A stretch of 64,000 nt of DNA, taken from positions 23,444,085 through 23,508,084 of the forward strand of contig CM041546.1 of assembly GCA_023238725.1 (NCBI GenBank). The letters run 5' to 3'. Source of the DNA: Scortum barcoo. Its lineage: Eukaryota > Chordata > Actinopteri > Centrarchiformes > Terapontidae. The stretch's first letter is position 1; each line of letters starts with the position of its first letter. Shown piece by piece: positions 1 through 9,776 of the stretch. The notes beneath the pieces were generated by a model that made no database searches, was not told the origin of the DNA, and worked only from the letters and a program-made list of their open reading frames with translations. The position numbers and the translations under genes are program-made.

Positions 1-28
1 GTGCGCCCTTTTCCCCCCCACCTTACAG

Positions 29-96
29 GAGATTTGGATGGCCATTGGTGGGACCATGCATCTTGGCATAGCAGTGAGGCCTCCCCAATGTCTTTG
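29..96 (+). CDS. rims2: rims2 linker exon upstream of PDZ, variant 1
   Basis: The acceptor is the C-rich tract ending cttacag at 28 and the donor is gtgaga at 97. The exon is 68 nt, enters in phase 1 and leaves in phase 0. It encodes DLDGHWWDHASWHSSEASPMSL, whose end (SWHSSEASPMSL) resembles RIM sequence directly before the PDZ start HPVTW. It joins in frame to the exon at 1771. Its phases are identical to those of the exon at 296-507, so including both would shift the frame. Confidence 0.75.
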
Positions 97-295
97 GTGA
101 GACATGTGGAGCCCTGCCTTGACCCCTCCCTCCTGCCCTCTAACCTTCCCATCTCTCTCTCCCTCTCTCTGTCTCTCTCCTCCATCCATCCCCCCTCTCC
201 CAGAGTCTTTTGTCATTTCATGTTTCCTTCGTTTTATTTACACCTTTGCATGTTGTTTTTCTGTTTTTCTTTCTGTTTTTATCCCACACCTGTAG

Positions 296-507
296 GGGAC
301 AGTCAAAGGGGAAAAAGAAAAACTATTGAGCAGTCATTTATGTCCGAGCCGACACACACCTTATCTGAGAGGCAAAAGAAAATGGTGCGCTTTGGGGGAC
401 ACTCATTTGAAGAGGACTTGGCATGGTGTGAACCGCAGGTTAAAGACTCGGGAGTTGATACGTGCAGTAGCACTACCCTAAACGAGGAGCATAGCCATAG
501 TGAGAAG
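296..507 (+). CDS. rims2: rims2 linker exon upstream of PDZ, variant 2
   Basis: The acceptor is ctgtag at 295 and the donor is aag/gtactg at 508. The exon is 212 nt, phase 1 in and phase 0 out. It encodes a stretch containing KMVRFGGHSFEEDLAWCEPQ and VKDSGVDTCSSTTLNEEHSH, a block strongly conserved in RIM1 and RIM2 directly before the PDZ domain. It joins to HPVTWQPSK at 1771. The open frame running from 1 to 588 passes through this exon, but its ends lie in introns. Confidence 0.9.
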
Positions 508-1770
508 GTACTGAGACAATCTAGCCTGCATTTTGTTATTATTATTTATGACCTACCCATCCAGTCTTTGTTTGCTCTCTGTCACTAAGTGTAAATAGGT
601 GAGATGTTTGTTTTTTGGATATTATTTGACGTTGTATAAATTGATTTCTCTTGCGATTTCGTTCCTTTTTGTTTTTCGGTTACTTTTGGCTCCACCTTGC
701 TTGGTGTTGCCGAAAAAGTCTTTTGGAGGCACCCTCTTTGCTTGCTACCTGTACTTGCTGTTTTGCTCCCCAAACAAAAACTACACATCTTGCCATAGTT
801 GTAAAAGAAGAGCATTGACACACAACCTCTCTGTTTGTCATGGCACACAGGAATGTGGGTTTCTCCTAGTTGCATGCTCGTTCTCCTCCGTATGTTGTGT
901 TCTTGCTCTGCAGCGGTCCTGTTTAGTGCAGTTGGAACACCTTTACTTAGGCCCGTCCCTCTCACTCTGCTGCCCTACCCCACAGCACCCAGTCCAGACA
1001 GAACCTGCCCCCTGTCCAATTTTCCACTCACTTCTATAGCAAAAACCCAAATGATTGTAAGCACACAAAACAGGGAAGACTGGATTTGTTTTGCACAAAA
1101 AAAATCAAAACATTTGTTTTTCTTTTTTCCCTTCCACTGCGCATCTGTAATTTCACCCAGTCTCTGTCTCATGGCTTTATTCTGTGCTCTCTATTTTTCA
1201 TCCTTTTTGATCTTTAAACTGGCACATCATGGTCCACCTCATTGTTCTTGTATCTTGACCTGTTTTCCCCTTTTCGCTGTCTGCTTTCCCCTCACTATTC
1301 CACTCGATGGTCGTTGTATGTTTGTGTGTAGTGAAGCACCAGAGTGGAGACTCTGGTCTTCCTGCTCCAGTTTGAAGAGCTAGTTTGAGGAGGAGTGTTG
1401 GGGCTGCTTGCTTTACTCTGCATGGGGCTCTGCATGAAGCTCACTCCACCCTCACACTGGCAGGTTCACACAAGCTCTGAAAATGACACCAAACACTATT
1501 GTGTTAGGTGTGTTACTGTGTTTGATGATAAGCTTTAGAAATGTAATATTCCATGTTTTACAATTTAAATAATTGAGCATGTTGCTCTTTAAAAACTGAA
1601 ATGGTCTTTATGAGTCGACAGAGTTTGTGTGAACTTTCTTCCCTGAGTGAATAAATACTTTCCTCATGCCCCCTTTTCACTATGGAGAGTTGTCTGCTTT
1701 GGTCTAGAGTAATCAAATGCAAGTGGATGAGTTGTTAAACAAAAGGTGTGTTGTTGCTCTGACCTTGTAG
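508..1770 (+). other. intron before the PDZ exons
   Basis: A T-rich intron. Open frames at 599-1383 run through pyrimidine-rich DNA and show no RIM similarity. I see no further exon or repeat here. Confidence 0.8.
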
Positions 1771-1890
1771 CACCCGGTGACGTGGCAGCCGTCCAAAGAT
1801 GGGGATCGCCTAATAGGGCGAATTTTGCTCAACAAGCGCATGAAAGATGGAAGTGTGCCTCGAGACTCAGGAGCTCTGCTTGGTCTGAAG
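1771..1890 (+). CDS. rims2: rims2 PDZ exon 1
   Basis: The acceptor is gaccttgtag and the donor is aag/gtgagc. The exon is 120 nt, 40 codons, phase 0 to 0. It encodes HPVTWQPSKDGDRLIGRILL and continues NKRMKDGSVPRDSGALLGLK. This is the first strand and carboxylate-binding region of the RIM PDZ domain (GALLGLK is the GLGF-type loop). In RIMs this PDZ binds the C-termini of N- and P/Q-type calcium channels. Confidence 0.97.
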
Positions 1891-3520
1891 GTGAGCTTAT
1901 AATGATTCCGTCTCTGTCAGCGTGTATCACACCCACATCGAAATACTGAACATTTCAAACTGTGGCGCTGCACCTTCACGCTTTCTGCTGTAGCATCATC
2001 ATTCAACTTCACTACTAGCATGATTTAGTATATATCACACAAAATATGTTTGTAATAGTGTTCAGCACTGCCATACCCAGTCATTCTGAGGAAATTTAAC
2101 ATGTACAGATTGATGTGAGTGCTGGTTCATTCACATATGTGAACATACAGTGTCATAACCTTTCAGCTGTGAATTCAACTATTTTGTTGCTTCTTTTTTG
2201 TGTGTGGCTTGCTGATTTTCTCCTTGGCCTCTAATTATTGATTACATCATAGTACAATACTTAGAATTAATATTCATTAAAGACTTGATTATGTTGCTGA
2301 TGAATATTGAGTGGTGTTGATATTTAGTTGTGTAATTTTCTGAACTCAAACACATTAAAGATATTTAATGAACTGCATTCAGCAGTTCAGGGGAATCAGT
2401 CCAGAACCTGTCAGTGTTGTCATGACCAAATTTGACAAGCGAAATATTTTTTGTTTTGCACAATTATTGGAGTGTTTTTAAGAACTAGATAGTACCGTCA
2501 CCATCTCCAACATATTTACATTCTATGCTTGCTGTTTGTATTTTTCTTGTGCTTTCAGAGCCGTATACTTGTATAGGTCATATTCTTGGTTCACATGATC
2601 TAAACCTTTTAGTCAGTTTGTCATTGTAGTGTAGTTACCAAATTTCCTAAAGCCCAGAAAAGATTTTATTTTGCGGTAGATGCATTGGTTTCCCTTCCCT
2701 CCTTTTGACTGTTGCATGAATCTGTAGGTGGTGCACACTGGTAAAAAAAAAAAAAAAAAGCTGAACAGCCAAAGTCCAGAGGAGCATGGTGGGCCATGAA
2801 GTGAGAGAATAGAGAGCAGCAAGATGGGGAAAAATCATTACTGATTGAATGAGCCTCCTGAAATGGCATGTTTGTGTCTGCTCAGTGCCTCTGTGTGTTT
2901 CTGTCCGCTCAGCAGTAGCCAACCAACTCGGCAATCCAGCCATTCAGTCCATCAGTCAGGCTGCCAGCCTCGCCCTCACTGTCCATTTCTCTCTCTCTCT
3001 TTCTCTTTTCCTCTGCAAGCCTCCTTCTCTGGCTCCTGCCTGTTACATAAAGCCATTTCATTTAGCAGACTTCCCTAAGCTCCTTTGTATGTTGGCATTC
3101 AGCTGCCATTAAGAGGGATTTTTATTTGTATGATGCCCATGTAAGCTGAGCGGAGTGGAGTACAGCAGCTCAGGACTGTACAGTACAGCTCTAGCCCACG
3201 GGCCTGTGCTGTTACAGAACCACAGAGCAGCACCAGAGTGTGTCCCTGAGGAAGAAAGTATAGCCCTAGACATTTTTTTAAGAGAGGTGCACTTTTACCA
3301 CGGACCCTCTCCTTGTAATGCTTTTATTGAGGATTCATACCTTACAGGCAAAAGCCAAAACCATGACATCAACAAGATACTTTGAAGAAAACAAATCTGC
3401 CGAAAAGCAGCAATGCACATGATACTAATCAGGAACACTAAGAGTTCTATGTTAGGTAAGTCATTACTCATATTCATATCATATTTCAGTGCTAATCCAG
3501 TCACCTCTCTGCTTCTACAG
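1891..3520 (+). other. intron within PDZ
   Basis: An AT-rich intron with a 17-A run near 2742-2758 and a TC-rich patch near 2990-3010. No exon or mobile element was recognised. Confidence 0.8.
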
Positions 3521-3620
3521 GTGGTGGGAGGCAAGATGACAGAATCTGGTAGACTTTGTGCTTTTATCACTAAAGTGAGGAAAGGAAGTCTAGCAGACAC
3601 TGTTGGACACCTCAGACCAG
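3521..3620 (+). CDS. rims2: rims2 PDZ exon 2
   Basis: The acceptor is cttctacag and the donor is ccag/gtatta. The exon is 100 nt, phase 0 to 1. It encodes VVGGKMTESGRLCAFITKV followed by RKGSLADTVGHLRPG, the centre of the PDZ domain including the A-F-I-T-K-V strand. A CA microsatellite starts 8 nt after the donor. Confidence 0.97.
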
Positions 3621-3627
3621 GTATTAA

Positions 3628-3628
<1 letters not shown>

Positions 3629-3701
<73 letters not shown>
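3629..3701. repeat. (CA)n microsatellite
   Basis: A 73-nt CA tract with a short CATACATA interruption, lying a few bases downstream of the exon 3521-3620 donor. Intronic CA repeats next to donors can bind hnRNP L, so length variation here might affect splicing. That effect is inference. Confidence 0.97.
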
Positions 3702-3703
<2 letters not shown>

Positions 3704-3861
3704 TTTGTATAGAAATCAAATTATGTGGTATTCAGTATGCTGTGGAGATGCATAACGATGTGTATTTTCTCCACAGTGTCACGGTGTAGAAAAGAAAACA
3801 GCACTAGCATAAAACATAAAAGTACACCATGTAATATTCAGCGTATCATGTGTTTTTGCAG

Positions 3862-3985
3862 GTGACCAGGTGCTGGAGTGGAATGGGAAGCTTTTACAAG
3901 GAGCCACATTTAAAGAAGTTTACAATATCATTCTTGAATCTAAGCCTGAGCCGCAGGTGGAGCTGGTGGTCTCACGGCCTATAGG
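3862..3985 (+). CDS. rims2: rims2 PDZ exon 3
   Basis: The acceptor is tttttgcag and the donor is atagg/gtgaga. The exon is 124 nt, phase 1 to 2. It encodes DQVLEWNGKLLQGATFKEVY followed by NIILESKPEPQVELVVSRPIG. This is the second half of the PDZ domain and its end. Confidence 0.97.
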
Positions 3986-4752
3986 GTGAGAGCCCCCAGT
4001 CGTTGTCTCACACACTATGCTCTTCACAAGACAGCTGGGGTGGGAAGTTGTTGAGCAGTAAGGGACACAGATGACAGAAACTGAGGCGTAAGGCACAAAG
4101 AAAAAAATCATTAGAGAATTAAATTTGCAGTATTTTTTGAAATAACTGTAGGCACAGAGTGGTTTATAGCTTTTGTTAAATTATGGTTTAAATCTTTTCT
4201 TTTAAATCGGTAACAAGTAGAGTGAGGAATAAGTCCTGTTCAGAGTGTCTATCTGCCTCCTACCAAGTGAATACTGGGACAGCTTCCAGGCCCTTGTGAC
4301 CCTGAAAAGGGAATAATCAGTTGGAGAGGAGGAATTTATTCATCAAATTAAATGTTATTCTTCTGCCAAGTAGTGAGTGTTAGAGAAACATATATATATA
4401 TGTTGAAATGGTCATTTTTTAAAAGAGTTGTACGATCAAATACTTTTTCAGAAATTTCAGAATAGCTTCAGATGTTATTCAATCAATCAGAATCAGAATC
4501 AATTCGCTTGCACTCTCTCCTTCAATTGTTCTTGAAAGGGTTAATTGCAGGGAAAAAAACAGCAGCACCTTTGCTTTGTCAGTTCCTATATCTGACCTGC
4601 TTTGTGCCGCTGAGGGAGCTGCTGGGTGAATGAAGACTAATGCGGTGCTTACGGTCATTAAAGCACAGTGCAGTCAGCATTAGCTCAAATTGATCCTTTC
4701 CATCCTCTCCTTCTCTCCTGTCTCAAACACTTATGCTCTTTCTTTTTTTCAG
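3986..4752 (+). other. intron after PDZ
   Basis: An AT-rich intron with a short (TA)n run near 4390-4401 and a small AATCAGAATCAGAATCAA duplication near 4484-4502. No exon was seen. Confidence 0.8.
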
Positions 4753-4799
4753 AGATATTCCAAGGATACCAGACAGCACACATGCACAACTGGAATCAA
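4753..4799 (+). CDS. rims2: rims2 short linker exon
   Basis: The acceptor is a long T tract ending ttcag and the donor is a/gtgagt. The exon is 47 nt, phase 2 to 1. With its neighbours it completes GDIPRIPDSTHAQLES, the conserved segment after the PDZ domain in RIM2. Confidence 0.95.
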
Positions 4800-5059
4800 G
4801 TGAGTCAGATCTCAAGTCTATTTCATTACCACATTTTATCCTATAAATCACCTGAGAAACAACAAGTGAAGGAAATGTCCCTTCTTCTGCCACTCAGCCA
4901 CTCTGTTTTCCCTCTTTGTGTCTCTCTTCTTGTCTTTGCCTTTATATCTTCCTTACTATCGTCCCCCTCTCTCAAAGCATCTTTTCATATTGCTAAAACC
5001 ACAAACCAAAACGAACATCACTACTACATAATCTTACCGTGTTATCTGCGCCCTGTCAG

Positions 5060-5172
5060 GTTCGAGTTCTTTTGAGTCTCAGAAGATGGATCGACCGTCC
5101 ATCTCCGTCACATCCCCCATGAGTCCCAGCATGCTGAGGGACGCCCCCCAGTACCTGTCAGGACAGCTCTCA
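5060..5172 (+). CDS. rims2: rims2 linker exon between PDZ and C2A
   Basis: The acceptor is cctgtcag and the donor is tca/gtgagt. The exon is 113 nt, phase 1 to 0. It encodes SSSSFESQKMDRPSISVTSP then MSPSMLRDAPQYLSGQLS. It joins in frame either directly to C2A (8540) or through the 48-nt exon at 6204. Confidence 0.96.
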
Positions 5173-6203
5173 GTGAGTGACCTCAGCATGACACACAGAC
5201 TACATGTGAAATCCTCTGAAGGGTTGCATTGTTAGATTGCTGTGGCCACTGTTTAAAACACGAGTAAAATATAATATTCACTTTGTACATTTATTATGGA
5301 GTGTAACTTCAATCCTAGGTTCATACCACTGGGCGACCAGGTACAGCTTCTCTCTCTCTCTCTGCCTGTTCAGCTGGCCCTTTACCAAACCAGCACAGGA
5401 TTGTAGATCAGGTTACTGTGTGTGTTGTCCATTATCTAGTATAAAAACCCTCCTGGGGTAAATGGGTAAAAGGGCTGCATTAAAGCAAGTGATAAATCAA
5501 CTCTCAAATTTACGATCAACAAGGGAAATGGCTTTAGTATCTGAGTAATACCTCCAGGACATGTTTTTTTTCTTACAAAATCTGTATTCATTAGAAAGAG
5601 CTGAGTTTGATGGGCAGCAGGTTTGATGGCCACTACCACTGCTAATGTATGTAATCTTAAAATCTGACCTTTTTCAAGTTTTTTACCTTTTAACGACGAG
5701 ATGTAGGGGGGGAATGACTGATTGCCATTGACACCCCTAACAATATAAAGTTAAAACTGAAAACCCAGAAACTCACCCAGATGCTTCTTATGCTCTCAGA
5801 AGCGACTGACCTTGAAATTCAAGTTCAGTTCAAGTCAAGTATGATATGTTTGGAGCTGTCTTGTCTCTGTGTTTAGGGTTAATAAGGGTTTAACGTCACT
5901 GTGATGCAAGCTTTGATTCAGAGGAGAAAAGGTGGAAAGTAGAGTGAGACATATAATTGTGAGGCATTAATCATTTCAAAAGGCCCATGCACAGCAGAGG
6001 AGAGAAGCTCAGTAGCTAGAAAAGCAAAGATGTAAGTGAAAGGTGAGAAGCTAAATAAGAAGGAACCCACTGGCCTAAATCTCCCATGTCTATTGTTGTG
6101 TTCAGAGTGTATTGTTAGTTTTTGTTGTTGTTTTTGGGGTTTTGGTTTATTGCATTTTCTTTTCTTTTCTTTTCCTTTTTGCTGTTTAATTTCGCTTATC
6201 CAG
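5173..6203 (+). other. intron, linker region
   Basis: Intron with a TC run near 5349-5362 and no recognised mobile element. T-rich DNA near 6117-6180 precedes the optional exon at 6204. Confidence 0.75.
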
Positions 6204-6251
6204 AGCCAAAGCCTTAGTAGAAGAACAACGCCTTTTGCCCCTAGGGTCCAG
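6204..6251 (+). CDS. rims2: rims2 optional 48-nt exon before C2A
   Basis: The acceptor is cgcttatccag and the donor is cag/gtaatg. The exon is 48 nt, 16 codons, phase 0 to 0. It encodes SQSLSRRTTPFAPRVQ, nearly identical to a 16-residue insert I recall in mammalian RIM2 between GQLS and the C2A start (K-L-W-x-D-K). Both flanking exons meet in phase 0, so it can be skipped without a frameshift. Confidence 0.9.
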
Positions 6252-8033
6252 GTAATGGGCCCTGTCTGAAGGGCACTATCTCTATTTGGTCTTTGCTCAT
6301 TGACTGTTGACTGGCCTCTTTTCTGTTTCCATACTTTGGAAAATGCATTCCTGGGGAAATGGCAGCTTCAAGTTTCCCTCTCAGTGCAGTGCATTGTGTC
6401 ATTTTCTTCAATTTGATTTCTTGGTATCAATGTTATGATGAGAGTTATTATTACTCATTTTAACCCATTCACATCATTATTCATAGGTAGTGCATGCTCA
6501 ACTAATCTGAACATGTTTGAAAAGACACACTTCCATTGCCTGATTTGATACCAGTGATTGACCTTACCTTGTTTTGCATATTTACGATTTTTGGCAATGC
6601 AGGAGGGTGTCTCCCAGAGCTTTTTTTTTTTTTGGACGAATGACTTAGGTTATTTTCTGATTCATTGTAACATGAACCCAGGCCTAACTTTAAGCCTATA
6701 CATCAACAGGAGAACTCCTCCATGAGCGAGTTGAAGTGACATTAATTAGTAACTTACAGTCAGTGGGGCTGCAGTTTCATGTTGCAGTGAAAAGATACAA
6801 AGTTCACCATCCTGTGTTGAAAACCAAATAGCATTCTCCCTTTTAGATAAGAGTTAAAGTATAAGCAAATTGTACCTCCCAAATAACAAACTTCAAACTG
6901 AGCAAAGCTTTTAAGTTGTGTTTCTCTCTGAGGGTCTCCTTTAATCTGTCATCTTAAATATTTTGTAATATCTTTTTGTGGTTTTGTTTTAAGACACACA
7001 GTAGAATAACTTTGAAGGTTAACACTCCTGCTTGGGATTTTGGATGCTTATCTTGCTGACACTCAAGTATCCGTGTATGTTATTGTTGCTTAAGAGTTCC
7101 CTTAACAAACTTCATATGGGTCTGTGAATATGAATAATTGAGCAAGCAGTTGTCCGAAATGATATGCCCTGTGGGTTTTCACATTTAGAGGGGTCTTAAC
7201 ACATGATATGGAGTTAGAATGGAGGTAAATAAGTAGGTTTCTGTGTGTGTGTATGTTCATGTTCATGTGTGTAAATTCTTGGAAAGGCTTTTGTGATACA
7301 GTTAACTCATTATTGGATTGACACAATATAAACCTCCTATGTTTGTATGTTTGTGTAGTTTACTATTGAATCATGTGTATTATCACACATTACATAATCA
7401 TAACATTTCCAAGACAAATATTTTCTGAGATGTTTTACCAATTCACGGATAGTATAGTTCATATTTTGCAATAATATTTTCTATTTTGGTGGTTATTTGG
7501 TACAATTTGTTTTCCCATAAGCCCTGTGCTGTCTGTTTCTGCATATATGAAATATATTGACTTGTCTTGAATGCTCTTTCTTGAGTTGCTGCATGAGTAG
7601 CTGGTAGTTTTAAATGGCACCGACCCTTTTCATAATCATATATTTAAAGAAGTATGGACAAGAGCTTAGAAGTTTTATTTCTCATGTCATCTATATTACA
7701 TTATACAGTTGGAGATTTTTCTTCTTCTAAGTGTTTTTTTTTGGAGTCCATACTTCCCTTTCAGTGTGAACTGTTTTTGATTCCTTTCGCAACAGCATGA
7801 TTGATTTCTCCATATGAGTGCCCATTGAATATTGAATGAATATGAGAGAATATTATTAGAGACAACATCATCATAGGTAGACGGTGTCGTTTCAGCAGAA
7901 AACACTGTTAATTTTAGAACATGTAGCCTTTAGCATTTCACTTCAGTTATTTTATTTATACCTGTTTTTAATTACAAATGTAAACACATTATACTTACAC
8001 TTATACACATAAAAGAATAGACATGGAATTTTA

Positions 8034-8129
<96 letters not shown>

Positions 8130-8539
8130 AAAAGCATCCTCAATCATAGAGGCTAAAATATCACACTTATTTTGACATACATTTTTAGCATTATTATACC
8201 ATATTCACACTGATACAGCAAGTCCATGTTTTAATGAGCACTTACAGTAAGCTCTGATAAATTGCCCCACCAAGCATGTGACCTGACATCATCTTAGTAG
8301 GTAGACATCTTCTTCCTTTTCCCTGAAGGGTAAATACAGGAGAAGACCCTTTGCTGTTGTCAAAAAACTGTTAGTTGAAATGAGATAGGTCTTAATAAAA
8401 GAAGGTATAAAGGCATATGTAATAACTTTATTTCTAATCTGATGAAGCTGTCTTCTCCTGCATTAGTCCCTATGTGTGTTTTTAGTCCTGTCGGCCTTGA
8501 CTGCTCTCTCAGCAGGCTGTCTCTGCTCTACCCCTGCAG
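6252..8539 (+). other. intron before C2A
   Basis: An AT-rich intron of about 2.3 kb. It contains the long (TA)n tract listed separately, and no other feature was recognised. Confidence 0.8.
8031..8130. repeat. (TA)n microsatellite
   Basis: About 100 nt of almost pure TA with a few TTTA interruptions, about 410 nt upstream of the C2A exon. It is self-complementary and likely to vary in length. Confidence 0.97.
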
Positions 8540-8670
8540 GTCAAACTATGGTATGACAAAGTGGGCCATCAGCTAATCGTCACCATCCTGGGCGCCAAAG
8601 ACCTGCCACCCAGGGAAGACGGCCGGCCCAGGAACCCTTACGTCAAAATATACTTCCTCCCTGATAGAAG
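8540..8670 (+). CDS. rims2: rims2 C2A exon 1
   Basis: The acceptor is cccctgcag and the donor is aag/gtaaga. The exon is 131 nt, phase 0 to 2. It encodes VKLWYDKVGHQLIVTILGAK then DLPPREDGRPRNPYVKIYFL. This is the start of C2A. Where calcium-binding C2 domains carry S-D-P-Y-V-K the sequence has R-N-P-Y-V-K, so a calcium-ligand Asp is missing, as known for RIM C2 domains. Confidence 0.97.
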
Positions 8671-9119
8671 GTAAGAGTAGAAACAGTTACTGTTAGCATG
8701 GTCTTATTTTACCCACCCCACCCATTTAATGTCATGCCATTTTACTCCATTCAGAAAGACATAGAAAATGAACTGAGTTGTTTTTTAGACAAGAGATTCT
8801 GTTTTAGAGTGGGCTTTTTTTTAACATTGATGTTAAGTCACAAGGTCATTTGTCAGTGTTTTTTAGCCATAATATGTATCTAACTACTACTTAATTACTC
8901 ATTCAGTGCAGTTTTGCATCTTCTTTCTTATGCATTGATGAATAACGCAGGAATGGAAATTTTCAGAGAGAGCTGTACAATCATCTTGCAATTTCATTCT
9001 CATCATCAGCATGCCACTGTGATGTGCTCTGTGCTGTGTCTTGTTATTGATCTGTTGTATTCGTGGCTCTTTCCTATCATGGTTGTAAATAAAAACAGTT
9101 TGAATTATTGTTCCTCCAG
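8671..9119 (+). other. intron within C2A
   Basis: A short AT-rich intron of 449 nt. Nothing was recognised in it. Confidence 0.85.
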
Positions 9120-9291
9120 CGACAAAAGCAAGAGGAGAACAAAAACGGTAAAGAAATCCTTAGAGCCCAAATGGAACCAGACCTTTATGTATTCGCCGGT
9201 GCACCGGCGGGAGTTTCGGGAACGCATGCTGGAGATCACATTGTGGGACCAAGCCAGGGTGAGGGAGGAGGAAAGTGAATTCCTGGGAGAG
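9120..9291 (+). CDS. rims2: rims2 C2A exon 2
   Basis: The acceptor is gttcctccag and the donor is gag/gtaaga. The exon is 172 nt, phase 2 to 0. It encodes DKSKRRTKTVKKSLEPKWNQ, then the P-V-H-R-R-E-F-R-E-R-M-L segment and LWDQARVREEESEFLGE. The basic K-R-R-T-K-T-V-K-K strand and the loop-3 equivalent (W-D-Q-A-R) are visible. The second loop-3 Asp of calcium-binding C2 domains is absent. Confidence 0.97.
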
Positions 9292-9622
9292 GTAAGAAAA
9301 CAAAACCCCACCAATCAGGGACACTCACTGACAGTATCCCAGCTAATCATCATGAATGGAGTCAAGGCCTTAATAAAGCTCTTGGCTATTACAAGGTGGT
9401 CCAGTCCTTGTCCAACATGACCACTGAGCTTTGATGATTCCAGGCACTGTATAAAACTGATAAGATAAATAAACACACGTCAGCAAGGGGGGAGGGATTG
9501 TTTGAGACTCACCTCATTATAAGAGCTCTATGAATATTGTGGCACCTGTGTTATGTCTTGCTGTAATTCCATCACAAACTATGTTAAGAAGTGGCATTAC
9601 CCTGGTCATTTTCATTTTACAG
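9292..9622 (+). other. intron within C2A
   Basis: A 331-nt intron. Nothing was recognised in it. Confidence 0.85.
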
Positions 9623-9776
9623 ATCCTTATTGAGCTGGAGACAGCTCTTCTGGATGATGAACCACACTGGTACAAGCTACAAACCCATGATGTGTCCTCC
9701 ATCCCACTCCCACGTGCCTCCCCGAATACACAGCGCAGGCAGCTCCATGGAGAGAGTCCAACACGACGGCTGCAGA
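9623..9776 (+). CDS. rims2: rims2 C2A exon 3
   Basis: The acceptor is ttttacag and the donor is a/gtatgt. The exon is 154 nt, phase 0 to 1. It encodes ILIELETALLDDEPHWYKLQ and continues through THDVSSIPLP to RRQLHGESPTRRLQ. This is the last C2A strand and the beginning of the Ser/Arg-rich linker. Confidence 0.97.

Noticed and set aside
1..588. 195-codon open frame at the window start
   Set aside because: It contains two real exons (29-96 and 296-507), but the parts between and after are intron with splice signals, so the frame is not a gene as a whole.
599..1383. Overlapping open frames of 146 and 182 codons
   Set aside because: They run through a T/C-rich intron, have Cys/Ser/Leu/Phe bias and no recognisable similarity.
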